NCBI RefSeq assembly: GCF_029227915.1
Contig: NC_079875.1
Span: forward strand, 27,273,501-27,337,500
From: Hydractinia symbiolongicarpus
Taxonomy: Eukaryota; Cnidaria; Hydrozoa; Anthoathecata; Hydractiniidae
DNA: 64,000 bases
Direction of reading: 5' to 3'
In this document: one piece after another, positions 9,935 through 20,486 of the stretch
Layout: every line of letters begins with the position of its first letter
Numbering within the stretch: position 1 is the stretch's first letter
The notes under the pieces: generated by a model
What the model saw: only the letters and a program-made list of their open reading frames with translations
Told to the model about the DNA's origin: nothing
Database searches by the model: none
Program-made: the position numbers and the translations under genes

Positions 9935-12900
9935 TCAATTTTTAACGTTGCTTTGTTTCCTCAAAAAATTATTTTTTAAGTCTGCTTTTATAAGTACATA
10001 GGTTTGGCTGTAATAAGTAAAACTAACAATCTTTTCAGAGGGTAAAGTATCATCTTCATCACTGCTATCACCATAGTTACCATCATCAACCACGATATCC
10101 ATCTCCATCCTCGTTGGCACTTCGTCAAAATTTTCTTTTAGCAATTTAAGATGTTGACAAAGTGATAAACAATCACTTAAATTTCTTACATTTCGTTTTG
10201 TTGATTGGTTCTTTGATAAACAACATTGAGTTGAGTGACATGTTGCGATTTGTTTGTGAGTCTTGTCAACATTACACACTGTAACAAATTCAACCTGATC
10301 TGCAACAATAGAAAAACGTTTAACCCCTGTTTTGGCGGGAAGTGAAATGACTTGATCATTCGTACATGCAAGAGCTTCCAGAACAATCTAAGATTTAAAA
10401 TAAAAAAATTAAAACAGACTTACACAGATTTATAACAACCCTTTCTGTCAGAGTTTCTTATTGACACAACACATATAGTTAATTAAGAAGATTATTTTCA
10501 AATTTTGAACCCTTATGCTATCCAATAATTTGTCCGGTATTTCTTACAAATGTAGTTACAAATGAATATAACAAAACACACCTGTTTGTTAATATGTTCT
10601 GGAATAATCGCTGATTCGTTCAAGCCGTCAAAATCTACAAATATCATTAATTCCTTCATTAAGCGACAATGGCAACACGTGACCCTCTCTCTCGCATTTG
10701 CATAATTTCCATGATCAACATCGATTGAGGCTTGCAACGTACTAAAGATTTTACATTGGCATGTAATTATCGTTGTCGTTTCCGTTTTTACCGTATTTAA
10801 CGTATTCATAATTCTAAAAATTCGAGAAATATAACGGACATTAAAATGTTATTTATAGATGAAGAACGTTTTAAGGTAAAAAACCAGTATGAATAAAAGT
10901 TGGAAAAACAATTAATAGCTCGTAACCGTGTCTGTTGTTACCGTCCGTCTATGTCTGGCGTATATTGTTATGTAATGATTGCAAGAAGCTGAAAAAATGT
11001 ACATAGCGATTACATAGAGGGTAGAAAACAGCTAAATTTATACAGATTGAAAATAATTTGAACGTTAAGAGAAAGAAAAGGTTACCATAAAGTCTCCACT
11101 GTAGCTGTTGTAACCACCCATAGCAACAACTTGTTTATTTTCGTTTCTTAATCTCTAGTGAAGACGGTTGTGACGGAATAATTCACCACAGAAATATTTA
11201 TAAAGATTTGTTCCGTAATCATCTGCCAAGTTTGGATAAATGGCTGGTGTTATAGTTGCCGCTTGTTTTGACCTTACTGCAACAGGATATCGTTTCCGAT
11301 AAGGTTCCCCAGACCTCTTTTTTGAATACGGAATTTCGCATTTGGAACCGAACAAATTGTTCAGGCACGCGTCAATTATATTTCCTGGGTCATTTCTGTA
11401 ACACCATGCTTGTATGATCCGGTTTCTTGGTGACCCGGGATAGTACTTCATAGATGTGGAAAACCGTTGTTCATACTTCAATTGTAAAGAACTAGCAGGC
11501 TAGTCCCACCGATGGTGGTTTGATAAAGATGAAATAATAGAAAACTGATCGTTCAGAGAAATCACAGAGGGATATTGCTGAAGGAGACATCTCCGTATGC
11601 TTTGTGAAAATGTTGACTTGGAACGATATTTGACAATTTGAGGTTGGAGTGTTGAACAAATGACTAAAATACAAAAAAAACACAGAAATATTAAGGAATC
11701 AGAAGGATAATTCAGTATAATCATTTCATCGCATGCGCGCAAGGTTACATACGTACCGATTCTCAATTTTATTTTTATTTGCCTCAAACTTTTGGCTGTT
11801 GTGCAACGTAATACCAAAAACAAATAGACATTTCACTTTTTCTGATTGTATGGTTGGCATAATCGAACTCATAGTATTGTAAAAACTATTTTTGTTGCCT
11901 TTTATATTCCTTGAAGTTACATTCTTTTTTTTTTCCTTGCAATTTTCTAAAGAAATAAAGATACGGCTCTTTAAATTATAATTTACGAAAGCAAAAGTTT
12001 GTTTCTAATTTCAATAATCTGACAACGCAATCGCAACTTGGTTATTGGAAAGTATGATGCGTTAAGAAAAGCACATTCGTCCAAGATACGCAGAAACTGC
12101 AGCGATACATCAACTTGCCCTTCTAAAATGGATTGGGAAATAAAAAAAGCCTTGCAACTTTTTTTTTATTCTAGCTTAAATTTAAAACACTCTTCAACCA
12201 GATTATAATAACGATTACTTAATACGAATTACCAGAATTGCGCATTGTTTGGTATAATTTTCTAGATCTCATTTTTTCCATGTTGACATCATCCATTGTA
12301 TAGACATGGTTGGGTAACAGATCATTCGTTAAACCTAAGCGTTGCTGAATAAAACACTGCCCTTCGTTATGAAAATACCCTTGAAATCCACCAGATTCAA
12401 AAAGGCGGCACACATAAACTTTCCCAACTGGTACTTCTATTTGCAAAACAGAGCAATAAATCACATCATCATAATAACCAGATGCTGCCATTGTCGAGCA
12501 AGTGTCCTCTGCTTTTATTATCGCGTTGCTCGCTTTAAAACAAGATGAAAGCATTGCCGTTGTTATTGAAGTCTCCAAATCTAACGCTTCGTGGCATTTA
12601 TTTAAATTTGCCAATGCGATTTTCTTTTTATCTGTCTCTGCCTCCACTGAATGGGCTAAATATGACAAGGTAAATATGATATAGAACACAATACTCAGTA
12701 ATTCTTTTAATATGGTGACAACGCAAAGTTTAGCTGTTGTCATGTTAGCAAAGTAGTGAACGATGGGTTAACATTACTGACCATATGTATCAACATTCTT
12801 AAATCTGCCATCTTTTAGTCGCAAGATATGAAGTGGGAAAATATGAAAAATATTTATATATATATTGCTTCCTTTGAAGAAAATGTAAACTACAATCAAC

Positions 12901-13441
12901 TCCCTCTAACTCTAATCTTTTTAGTGTCAAGTGGAACATGCTTCAATTTTATGTATGGTAATGCATTCTTGATACAGTTTAGCATGATAATCTTAAAGCG
13001 TACTAACTTTGCGTAAGTATGTAATACATTATATCCAACCGGAAAGTTAACACTTAAGATGTTTACAATAATTTCTTTTCGTCGTTTTAGTAATTTTTCC
13101 TTTCCTCAGTGAACAGTTCGATTTACTGAACATTATAACTAAGAGTAGGCTTAGTTAACGGGTAAGTATTATCAGGAATTTTACGGAATACTCATGATAA
13201 CGACGCTAGTGTTGGAGGTTTTAAAATTTCGAGTTGTTTAGAGTTTCGGGAGTTGACAGTATATTGATCACCTACACGAGTTGGCAAGATCTGTTGACGT
13301 GATACTGAAATTAGTATCTTCTAAACCACTGTCAATAATAACATTGCAAGCAACCTCCATGTCTTCAACTAACACCTCTGGAACTTCTAATGATGCTAGC
13401 ATTGCATCATATTCTACTTCATCCGCACTTATGGCGTCCAT
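9935..13441 (-). CDS. Unknown three-exon protein, 284 aa, Cys/His-rich
   Basis: Coding exons 13441-13272, 10813-10582 and 10387-9935 join with matching phases and GT-AG borders. An acceptor three bases before the ATG implies an upstream 5' UTR exon. The protein begins with an acidic 56-residue exon (MDAISADEVEYDAML...), then a Cys-containing core (CQCKIF, VTCCHCRLM, FVTVCNVDKTH, TCHSTQCC, LSLCQHLKLL), then an acidic, Asp-rich tail. The final spacing of Cys and His (C-x4-CC ... C-x-H) resembles a SWIM-type zinc site, but this is weak. I do not recognise the family. The 2.46-kb first intron contains two same-strand secreted-protein ORFs, so an alternative is that the first exon belongs to another gene and translation starts at the ATG at 10809 (226 aa). 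Confidence 0.5.
11155..11724 (-). pseudogene. Secreted-protein ORF interrupted by one in-frame TAG
   Basis: From the ATG at 11724 a signal-peptide-like segment (SLIFLCFFCILVICS) leads a 74-codon open stretch ending in TAG at 11502-11500. The same frame continues open for another 114 codons to 11155. The downstream part has an ordered Cys pattern (AWCYRNDP, DACLNN, SKCEIP, YFCGEL) and protein-like composition, so both halves look like one protein of about 188 residues. It is either a pseudogene with one nonsense mutation, a readthrough gene, or a sequence error. I do not recognise the family. It lies in the long intron of the 284-aa gene model, on the same strand. Confidence 0.4.
12219..12743 (-). 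CDS. Putative small secreted protein, 174 aa, six cysteines
   Basis: Single-exon ORF from the ATG at 12743. Residues about 11-35 (KELLSIVFYIIFTLSYLAHSVEA) form a hydrophobic signal peptide with a plausible cleavage after VEA. The mature part contains six Cys (NKCHE, SSCFK, DTCST, IYCSV, YVCRL, GQCFI), which would allow three disulfides. It ends in a Met/Arg-rich tail with no anchor. I do not recognise the family. It lies inside the proposed intron of the 284-aa gene and about 0.5 kb upstream of the interrupted secreted ORF. The arrangement could mean a cluster of separate small secreted-protein genes. Confidence 0.5.
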   Translation of the reverse strand: MTTAKLCVVTILKELLSIVFYIIFTLSYLAHSVEAETDKKKIALANLNKCHEALDLETSITTAMLSSCFKASNAIIKAEDTCSTMAASGYYDDVIYCSVLQIEVPVGKVYVCRLFESGGFQGYFHNEGQCFIQQRLGLTNDLLPNHVYTMDDVNMEKMRSRKLYQTMRNSGNSY

Positions 13442-13444
13442 TAT

Positions 13445-14711
13445 CTGTGAAAGGGGATAAAAGGTCGAATTAATAAACGGAAATATAACTACATTAAACA
13501 TGCTGGTGTTAAGAATAAAAACACGAATTTGTGTACAATATTTCTTTACCATAAAACAAAATTTTAGGGTATTATTTTTCACAAAACTCACGACAATAAA
13601 ACAACAAAATTATAAAATATCTCTAAGCTCTACCAATATTTTATTAGAAACATGAGTAACCATCAAGGAGTAAAAAGATTCCTTGCAGATAGTAATTTCT
13701 ATTTGGGATATTCGACATATAAATACGTCATTCAAACGCAAAACATAAATTCGTATAATAAGAATCCATTTTAAAAACCTTTAGCAAATTTAAATTAGGG
13801 TAAAACTGCCAAAATTCTCAGCTAATGAAATTATTTCATTTTATCATGTGTCAAAATACAGAACATAGTTTTAGAAGATGTTTCTTTAGGCAAAGAAAAT
13901 TGTAGAAAATATAATTTACCTTGCCTCACACCCAGACGCACTTTTTTCAAATTATATAGGAGATATTATTACAGCAATCGTCTCTTTCTGGTTTTTCAAA
14001 TTTTACTCATTTTTATATATATTTATTTATAACAATCACAACAACTATTACCATAGAACAAAAACGACTTTCATGTTTATAATATGCTATTTTGCTGTTC
14101 TTCTTACAATCGGGTTGTAATGAATAAATTCCATCACAAACTGCATATTCACACATACCTGCTGGTGCTTGATGTTAGACTAAAACAAAAATAACAAAAT
14201 ATAAATGATTGATGTGCAAATAGAGGTTACCCTATATAATGTGAGGATCAGGTCCATGACCCCTAGGTTCCAAAAACTTTTTTTCCTTTATTCGGTTCAG
14301 ATTCTTCTACCCTTTTGTATCTCAATAATAATAAGTAGTCCATAAATTAAATAGAGTATATATTGTTTAAATGACTAAGCAAAAAATTAAAGTAATCAAA
14401 GAAATAAATCGAAAAAAAACTATTTACTAAAAAGATTAAATCCAGTGCCTTTTAGATCTTGCCTCTAAAAAATCTACGATTTACATTTCATTTAGCCCTC
14501 TGTGGTTTTGCTTTTTTACCTACTAAATAGCGTGTGTACAAAAATTCATAAATTTTAAGTAATTTTGGAAATTCATTTATTGTACAGATTTCATACACAG
14601 AAACTATCCACAAGATGTTGGTATTACTTTTTGCTGTCGATGGATATAGATATATTTTGGCGTTGATTCCATATGGGTAAGTAAATATTACCATTGCCCT
14701 GTGTAAGAAGT
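13445..14711. other. No gene seen
   Basis: AT-rich DNA. The upstream 5' UTR exon of the 284-aa gene should lie in this or the following stretch but could not be located. The open stretch around 14488-14694 lacks coding character. Confidence 0.4.
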
Positions 14712-14888
14712 GTTATGTTGTACGGTAGTGAGGCATGGGCAGTGAAGCAGGAAGATCTTGACCTTTTAAAAAGGAATGATATAAGAATGGTTAGGTGGAT
14801 GTGTAACGCCAGTCTGAGAGACAGAAAGAGTTCAATGATCTAAGAAGCAGGATAAGTATCCGTAGAATTAAAGATGTTATCACCTTTT
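14712..14888 (+). pseudogene. LINE reverse-transcriptase C-terminal fragment
   Basis: The plus strand reads VMLYGSEAWAVKQEDLDLL and IRMVRWMCNASLRDRK, a block typical of the region just after the RT domain in several LINE clades. A frame change near 14835 is followed by LRSRISIRRIKDV, the normal continuation. It is a short isolated fragment. Confidence 0.6.
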
Positions 14889-16170
14889 AAGCTAGCCTGT
14901 ACACATATTCCGGAATGATTTCAATCCGCAATAGTAAAAATGGCGACAGACGATTACGACAATGTTTATGTTGTCGCTGGTTATATTTCCGTAAACAACC
15001 TTGATACTTGAATTATAAATTTAAATGTTTGTTGTGAAAAGTAACACGTGTTATACCAAAGTAGCTCAGTTTGTTGGTCAGCCAGCCTTTCAAAAATATT
15101 ACAACTTTTTACTAGTTTAGAAAAATAAGTGAAAATAAAAACTGGATCCGGCTTGTGCTTTAAACTCCATAGTGGAGATGTAGGTTGCGCTTTAGATTTA
15201 TATTAGATTAGATTTAAAATATACTAATAAAAAGAAAAATAATAAAATATCATAAATAAATACCCTTTCTCTAGAAAACATGTAAGACTACTGGAGAAAA
15301 TGGTTAGTCTATTAAGACTAATTAAAATTGACTGTTTAAATAAATCCTAAATTAATTAAGTATTATGCACAGATCCGACATTTGCATTGGAAGGAAGAAA
15401 ATTCGCAACTCTGCAGTATTTAACCGAAGACCAGTTTCTTCAACGTCGTCAGTATTCTCGAACATTGATCATGTTTTATCCCATAATTACGATTATGCTA
15501 AACATATAGATTTTTCGTTATCGTTGACAAGTTAGATGTACTTTAAAGCCAGTTGTAGGTAACTTTCCGCACTTGATTTTTTTATCATCTGGTCTTCTAC
15601 TTTCCGAATTGAGCTTGCTCCTCTCTCAGTAATGTTACTGGAGCAGACAGTGCTCGTCTTTACATAGTTGAGTTACTAGAGTAGACAGGTAAATATATTC
15701 ATAAGATATTTTCTCATTTGGACAATTGGACTTTCTGTAACGACAAAGTGCTACTCAAAACCAGTTAAGAACTTTTGCTGCTTCTTGGATTTTTCCACTT
15801 TTTGGTCTTTTTAACATGATGATCAAATAGAAAAAATAAAACTACATAATAGCTAACAAAAATGGTCTTGTTATCTTGACGTGGTCATGTTTCCCGAAAT
15901 AATTATTTAATTTTAAATAGCAATATCAAGTTTTCAAACAAGATTTTAAACACCTATTATAGATTATTTTGTACTTTTTTTTTTTTCAGTGGGTGATGAT
16001 AAATTTAATGCCCCTAAGGCTGTTGCAATGTCTTGCACATAACCGTCTGCTGACACATTCCGCTTGAATTGTGTAAAGCCTGTGGCTGCTGGATGAAGTT
16101 TCTATAAAACAATTTGTGGGTTTTTAATCACAAATTTTCCTGCGCGTAACCATATCAGTGACAAATACAA
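14889..16170. other. No gene seen
   Basis: AT-rich non-coding DNA. A TAGCTCAG-like box-A match near 15060 has no box B at tRNA spacing and is not called. Confidence 0.5.
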
Positions 16171-16174
16171 TGAT

Positions 16175-16390
16175 GACGCAAATCTTGCGAAAATTGTTAA
16201 AGAATTTGCTACTTGCAAAATTCGTGAAAATGAATTATTTGCATCGAACTTTTCCTTTTTTAAAAATAATTTACACAAATCTAAATTTTATTATTTTATG
16301 CCTCCTAAATAAAACCAAATTATTTTTTCACGAATTCCGCAAACTTTTTCGAAATTTAGTTCTCTCAAAATTAGTGCAATGCTACTAATT
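16175..16390. repeat. Imperfect foldback repeat
   Basis: The left arm, with motifs CTTGCGAAAATT and GCAAAATTCGTGAAAA, is matched imperfectly in inverted orientation by the right arm (TTTTTCACGAATTCCGCAAA and TTTTTCGAAATTTAG). It resembles a small MITE or foldback repeat. Ends and target duplication were not resolved. Confidence 0.35.
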
Positions 16391-16734
16391 CTATATTTGT
16401 AGCATTTTTAAAGAAAAAGAAAACGAAAGAGTAGAATAATATGTTGTGTTTATGAAAAAGATAGGTGTAGTTTATTACAATAAACGTTTTTGAACAATGT
16501 ACTTTGTATGTTTTATTCCCGTACTAATGTTTTCCTAATGATCATGGATAATGCGCTCCGCCAATATTATTTTTAATATACATTACTAAAATGCTTTTAT
16601 TTTCGATATGGCGAATTAAAAAGTCTACTTTATAATATCTTAATGACTTATAGTACAGTTAAGTGTGATTCTTTGTTAAATGCGCATTTAAAGAATATAA
16701 TAAATTCAAAAAAATTGTTGGAACCTCAAAATAT

Positions 16735-16872
16735 TGTTACAGCTCACGCACCGTGCGTGGACGCCAGTTACAAGGTAACCTTCGGTTTCTCGTGGCGTGC
16801 AAAGTCACCAGCTTATCTTATGTTACAGCTGACGCCCCGTGCGTAGACGCCAGTTGCAAGGTAACCTTCGGT
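16735..16872 (+). repeat. Two direct copies of a 52-bp GC-rich unit, period 86 bp
   Basis: Units 16735-16786 and 16821-16872 both begin TGTTACAGCT and end CAAGGTAACCTTCGGT, with only a few differences. Each contains a near-palindromic CGTGCG core. They stand out by GC content from the AT-rich surroundings. Confidence 0.75.
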
Positions 16873-17153
16873 GTCCATGCGTTACGCTAAAATTTACCAA
16901 GTTAAAAAAAGAGTTTTAAAAGCATAGAATAATTTAATTTTACCCCCAGATTAACGTGCACGCTGCATCTAACGGAAACAAGTTCTTTATCAACTGAAAA
17001 AAGAAATGTGCAGCAAAGAAGTAACTCTGGAAAAAGTTATTTCAAACAATGTTTACTCATCATCAGGTTGGATTAAAGCTTATATTTGTTTTTCTATATT
17101 TCCATTTTTGTGTTCTGGGACGAGGTAAATATTTCTAACGTGCGATGATTTAA

Positions 17154-17224
17154 CATCACAAAGAGAACGGATTGGAAATTTTTCAGGCAATTGTATACAT
17201 CTTCAATTCGTTCTCTTTGGGATG
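17154..17224. repeat. Hairpin with 21-bp stem and 29-nt loop
   Basis: The left arm 17154-17174 (containing CAAAGAGAACGGATTG) and right arm 17204-17224 (containing CAATTCGTTCTCTTTG) pair with two mismatches. The size would suit a pre-miRNA-like or foldback structure. No surrounding gene is seen. Confidence 0.6.
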
Positions 17225-17884
17225 AAACAAAGTTTAGTATTCGAAGTAAAAAACTGATTGGAGTTTTATTAGGAGAACGCTAGAAAGCTATCTAGTGAGA
17301 AGTAAAAGAAAACAGATGCGTTGTTTAGATTATTTAGTAGAGAAATGAACTTGGGTGTATGACGAGTTTCTAGCCGTTTCTTTCAGAGCTAAATCTTTCT
17401 TAAATATTAAGTTTGTTGTTGTGTCTTGAGTCGGAGATTATTTTCTTTAAGCACTTATTTTGTAAGTACATACTCTAAAAAATGGGTCAGAAGTTTGGAA
17501 TATCCTAAAAATATGTCTAAGCTTAATGGTTTGTTTCCGAGGGCCAAAATATGCTGTTATCAGCAGCAAATATCTGAAAATCATAAGGCAGAACCACATT
17601 TTTTTCGAAAATACCCAGAATTTCTCGACGTTGTCCGTCATTTTGGCTAGCGCTGAAACTTATGACCGAAACGCGGCTGAAAGATTGCGGCTTGAAACTA
17701 AAGGCGTGCAAAGTAATGCCACGAGTAGTGCAAGGGAAAGAAGAGGAATTCTTAAGTAAGTTTTTTTCATTGGATTTACAAGAATGTGAGGTACCCCACA
17801 ATGAGAAGTTAATAACAGAAACGCCATTCCGATGTCTGATGATAAGGGGTGGTCACATCTGGATAATATTTATTTTGTGATTTT

Positions 17885-19610
17885 AAGCTACCTAGCCAGT
17901 ACCATGCCAGCACTCCAGGGCACATTTGTTATTAAATAATTAAGTGATAAAGTGCAAAGTAAACGTGTTGCAGATCCAGGTATTTGTATTTATACGGAAG
18001 AAATTTAGATTATGTATTTAGCACTGTGCTTTAGAAGCACATTCCCACTTTCTCTGAGCTGGATAAGGTATTTGGTCCTATACCTGGGACAGATTGTATC
18101 TGTTTGAATTATTTTTAATCCTGAGAATCACTTAGAATGTTTTCTGTACACATGCTTGTCAACATTGATATGCTGTCAAAAAAAGTTTATCTGCGTCTCC
18201 AAAAATGGCCAAAATTAAGAACGCAGAAGCTATGATAGTAGTAAAAAAAATTTTGGGTTCATTTCATTAAACTGGTCTAAAAACATGTAATACTAAGTTT
18301 CAAGTCATTATTTCATTTTTACTGAAGTAATAGAACTTTTACGTAGCATACTTTTAGCATAGTTTTTCATACCATTGACACCAAAATGACTGCAGTGACT
18401 AATCGGTTTGAAATTAATCTATCTAATAATACGTCAGTTCTGTCTGTGTGTGACTTTTGCAAAGTGGGTAAAATTTCTTTGATAAAGACTATGCATCAAA
18501 ATTTAAATGACGGTTGTTTTTCTCTGTTCTCCTGCCTAAGTGGATTTTTCCACGAGCCTTATCGACTAGTTTATAATATTTTAATAACAAACTTTTTCTC
18601 TTGATGTGTTTTTATTTTCCTGCAAAAGTTGTTGCATAGCTTATGTATTAACATTAGGATAAGAACGAAAAAGTTACTGTGAGACATGGGTTTTAAACCT
18701 TAAAAATTTCCAGCGAGAATTTTGAAAACTAATAAATGACAAAATCGCAGACGTTTATCTTCAAATTTTAAATTTTTGTTAATGTAAAAGTAATCCACAT
18801 AAAAAAGGTTTGTGATGCTTTTTAGGAAGAAATCTTCCATATTAGCCATATGGGGTAACTTGATGAACAATGCATTTTCCTGCAAGTGTTCTCAAATATG
18901 TGTAGCATAATCTTTACAAAATGTAGTCTAGCTAGCTATAGCGAAAAAGTTTAATATTCAAACTTGACCTATTTTACTGAGTATTAAGTAATAAATGCTA
19001 GTTTAATCCTAAATGTAACTATAGTAGCTAAGCTACCTGTAAAAACAACATCAAACAACATCGACTGTTCTCTTTTGTAAACAAACCCATTGGTATTTTT
19101 GTAATAAGTACCAAATTTTATGTGTTCATTTCTTGCGCTTATGAGTGTAACCAAAGTGCCCTGTACGTAAGTCCTAAAAATTTATGTCATTGGCTCACTC
19201 TTTACGAATGACACCACGTAACAAAGGAAAACCATGCTTTGCTATTTCCCGTAACCTATACCGAGATTTGGTTGTGATATATATCAGAAATAATTCTCTT
19301 TAAATATGAACATTTGTATGACGCACAAAATTGATTAGAAGTTTACTTTTTTTATTGTATATCAAACGAACTAAACTTTTTTTTTGTCCGAGCAATGGGC
19401 CGTTACATGTAGCCGAATTGCCATTAACTAGCTATAGTAACTTATAGCATGCTTTTCTTTATTAAGTTATTATATGTTTTCAGGCCATAGTCATGTTAAG
19501 AATATATTGATTTGGATTGAAATATTTCGGTAGATATACAATATACAAAATGATTCAAATGTTTATATTTTTCTTTTATGTGTTTCAGCTACTCTTTTTA
19601 ATTTGTTTTA
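17885..19610. other. No gene seen
   Basis: AT-rich DNA with only short, compositionally unlikely open stretches on both strands. Confidence 0.5.
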
Positions 19611-19617
19611 TTTTAAG

Positions 19618-20480
19618 TATAACTTTGGTATTGCAGTCGTATGCAATAGATTGAATAGCTGATTGTGTATGAATTAACGAAAAATGTTGTATTTTTTTAA
19701 CGTTTGGTTTCCCTTTTTCCCTGGCGTACTTCTGGAATGATAAACCAATTATATAGTTTTAGCGTATTCCGCTTTTTGCGTAACGGTTGTTATACGCCTT
19801 TGATTTATTTGGACATTATTTATTTATATTTTTTTTTTATTATTTTTTGTTGCACATACTTATATTTTTAGATTTTTTGTTACAGCGTTTATAAACATAG
19901 AATAATGCAGATTGTGAGCAACCTCGATAATAGGGCTTTTTTCTTTATCCCATCCCGTTATAAAGGAGACAAATAGCCCTGGGTCGAGGTTGAAATGTGA
20001 GTTTTGAAAATTCAAATAACTGTGTTGTATGTTTTTGTTTCGTATCTCTTACATCGGTTTAATGAGAGATTCAATGGATTCTTCCACGGGAATTCAGATA
20101 ACTGTTAATTCATTATATTTTGTGTATAACTTTAAAAGGGTTGCTGTATGCAATAGACTGATTATCTGATTATGACGTCTTACAAACTGTACAGTGTGGA
20201 AATTTTGTAATAACTTTATTTGTATAATTGTTTTTTATAATTACTTTTTTCCCTGTTGTATTTCTGGCATGGCAAAGCAAGTATAAATTTTAGATTTCGC
20301 TTTAAGTAACGGTTGTTGGACGCCTTTTGATTTTGTTGGACATATTGCATTTTGCTTTTTTTGTTGTTGTTGTTGTTGCACCTGCTTATATTTCAACGTT
20401 TTGGTTTCAACGGGTATAAATATAAAGTTACCAAATTACTATGCTGTATACATGTACATTCAGTGGATTCTTCCACGGGA
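19618..20480 (+). repeat. Diverged tandem duplication of about 360 bp
   Basis: Unit 1 (about 19618-20091, including a 74-bp insertion) and unit 2 (about 20124-20480) share a series of blocks in the same order: TATGCAATAGA, TTTCCCT...GGC, GTAACGGTTGTT, CGCCTTTGATTT, TTGGACAT, TTGTTGCAC, CTTATATTT and GGATTCTTCCACGGGAA. Unit 2 contains a (TTG)n run at 20361-20378. The array ends about 7 bp before the left inverted arm begins. Confidence 0.6.
19911..20001. mobile_element. 74-bp MITE-like hairpin with probable 8-bp duplication
   Basis: CAACCTCG at 19919 and CGAGGTTG ending at 19992 are perfect inverted termini; the similarity continues inward (GATAATAGGGCT against AGCCCTGGGTC). Flanks ATTGTGAG (19911-19918) and AATGTGAG (19994-20001) match at 7 of 8 bases, offset by one base. 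An 8-bp duplication would suit a hAT-derived MITE. The second tandem unit lacks this segment, which supports insertion. Confidence 0.55.
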
Positions 20481-20486
20481 AATCGG

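Noticed and set aside
15055-15090. Possible tRNA (TAGCTCAG box-A-like)
   Set aside because: No box B at the right distance and no cloverleaf.
17426-17880. Overlapping open stretches on both strands (for example AETYDRNAAERLRLETKG) as a gene
   Set aside because: No recognised motif, no convincing splice borders, and both strands are open to a similar degree, so coding cannot be claimed.
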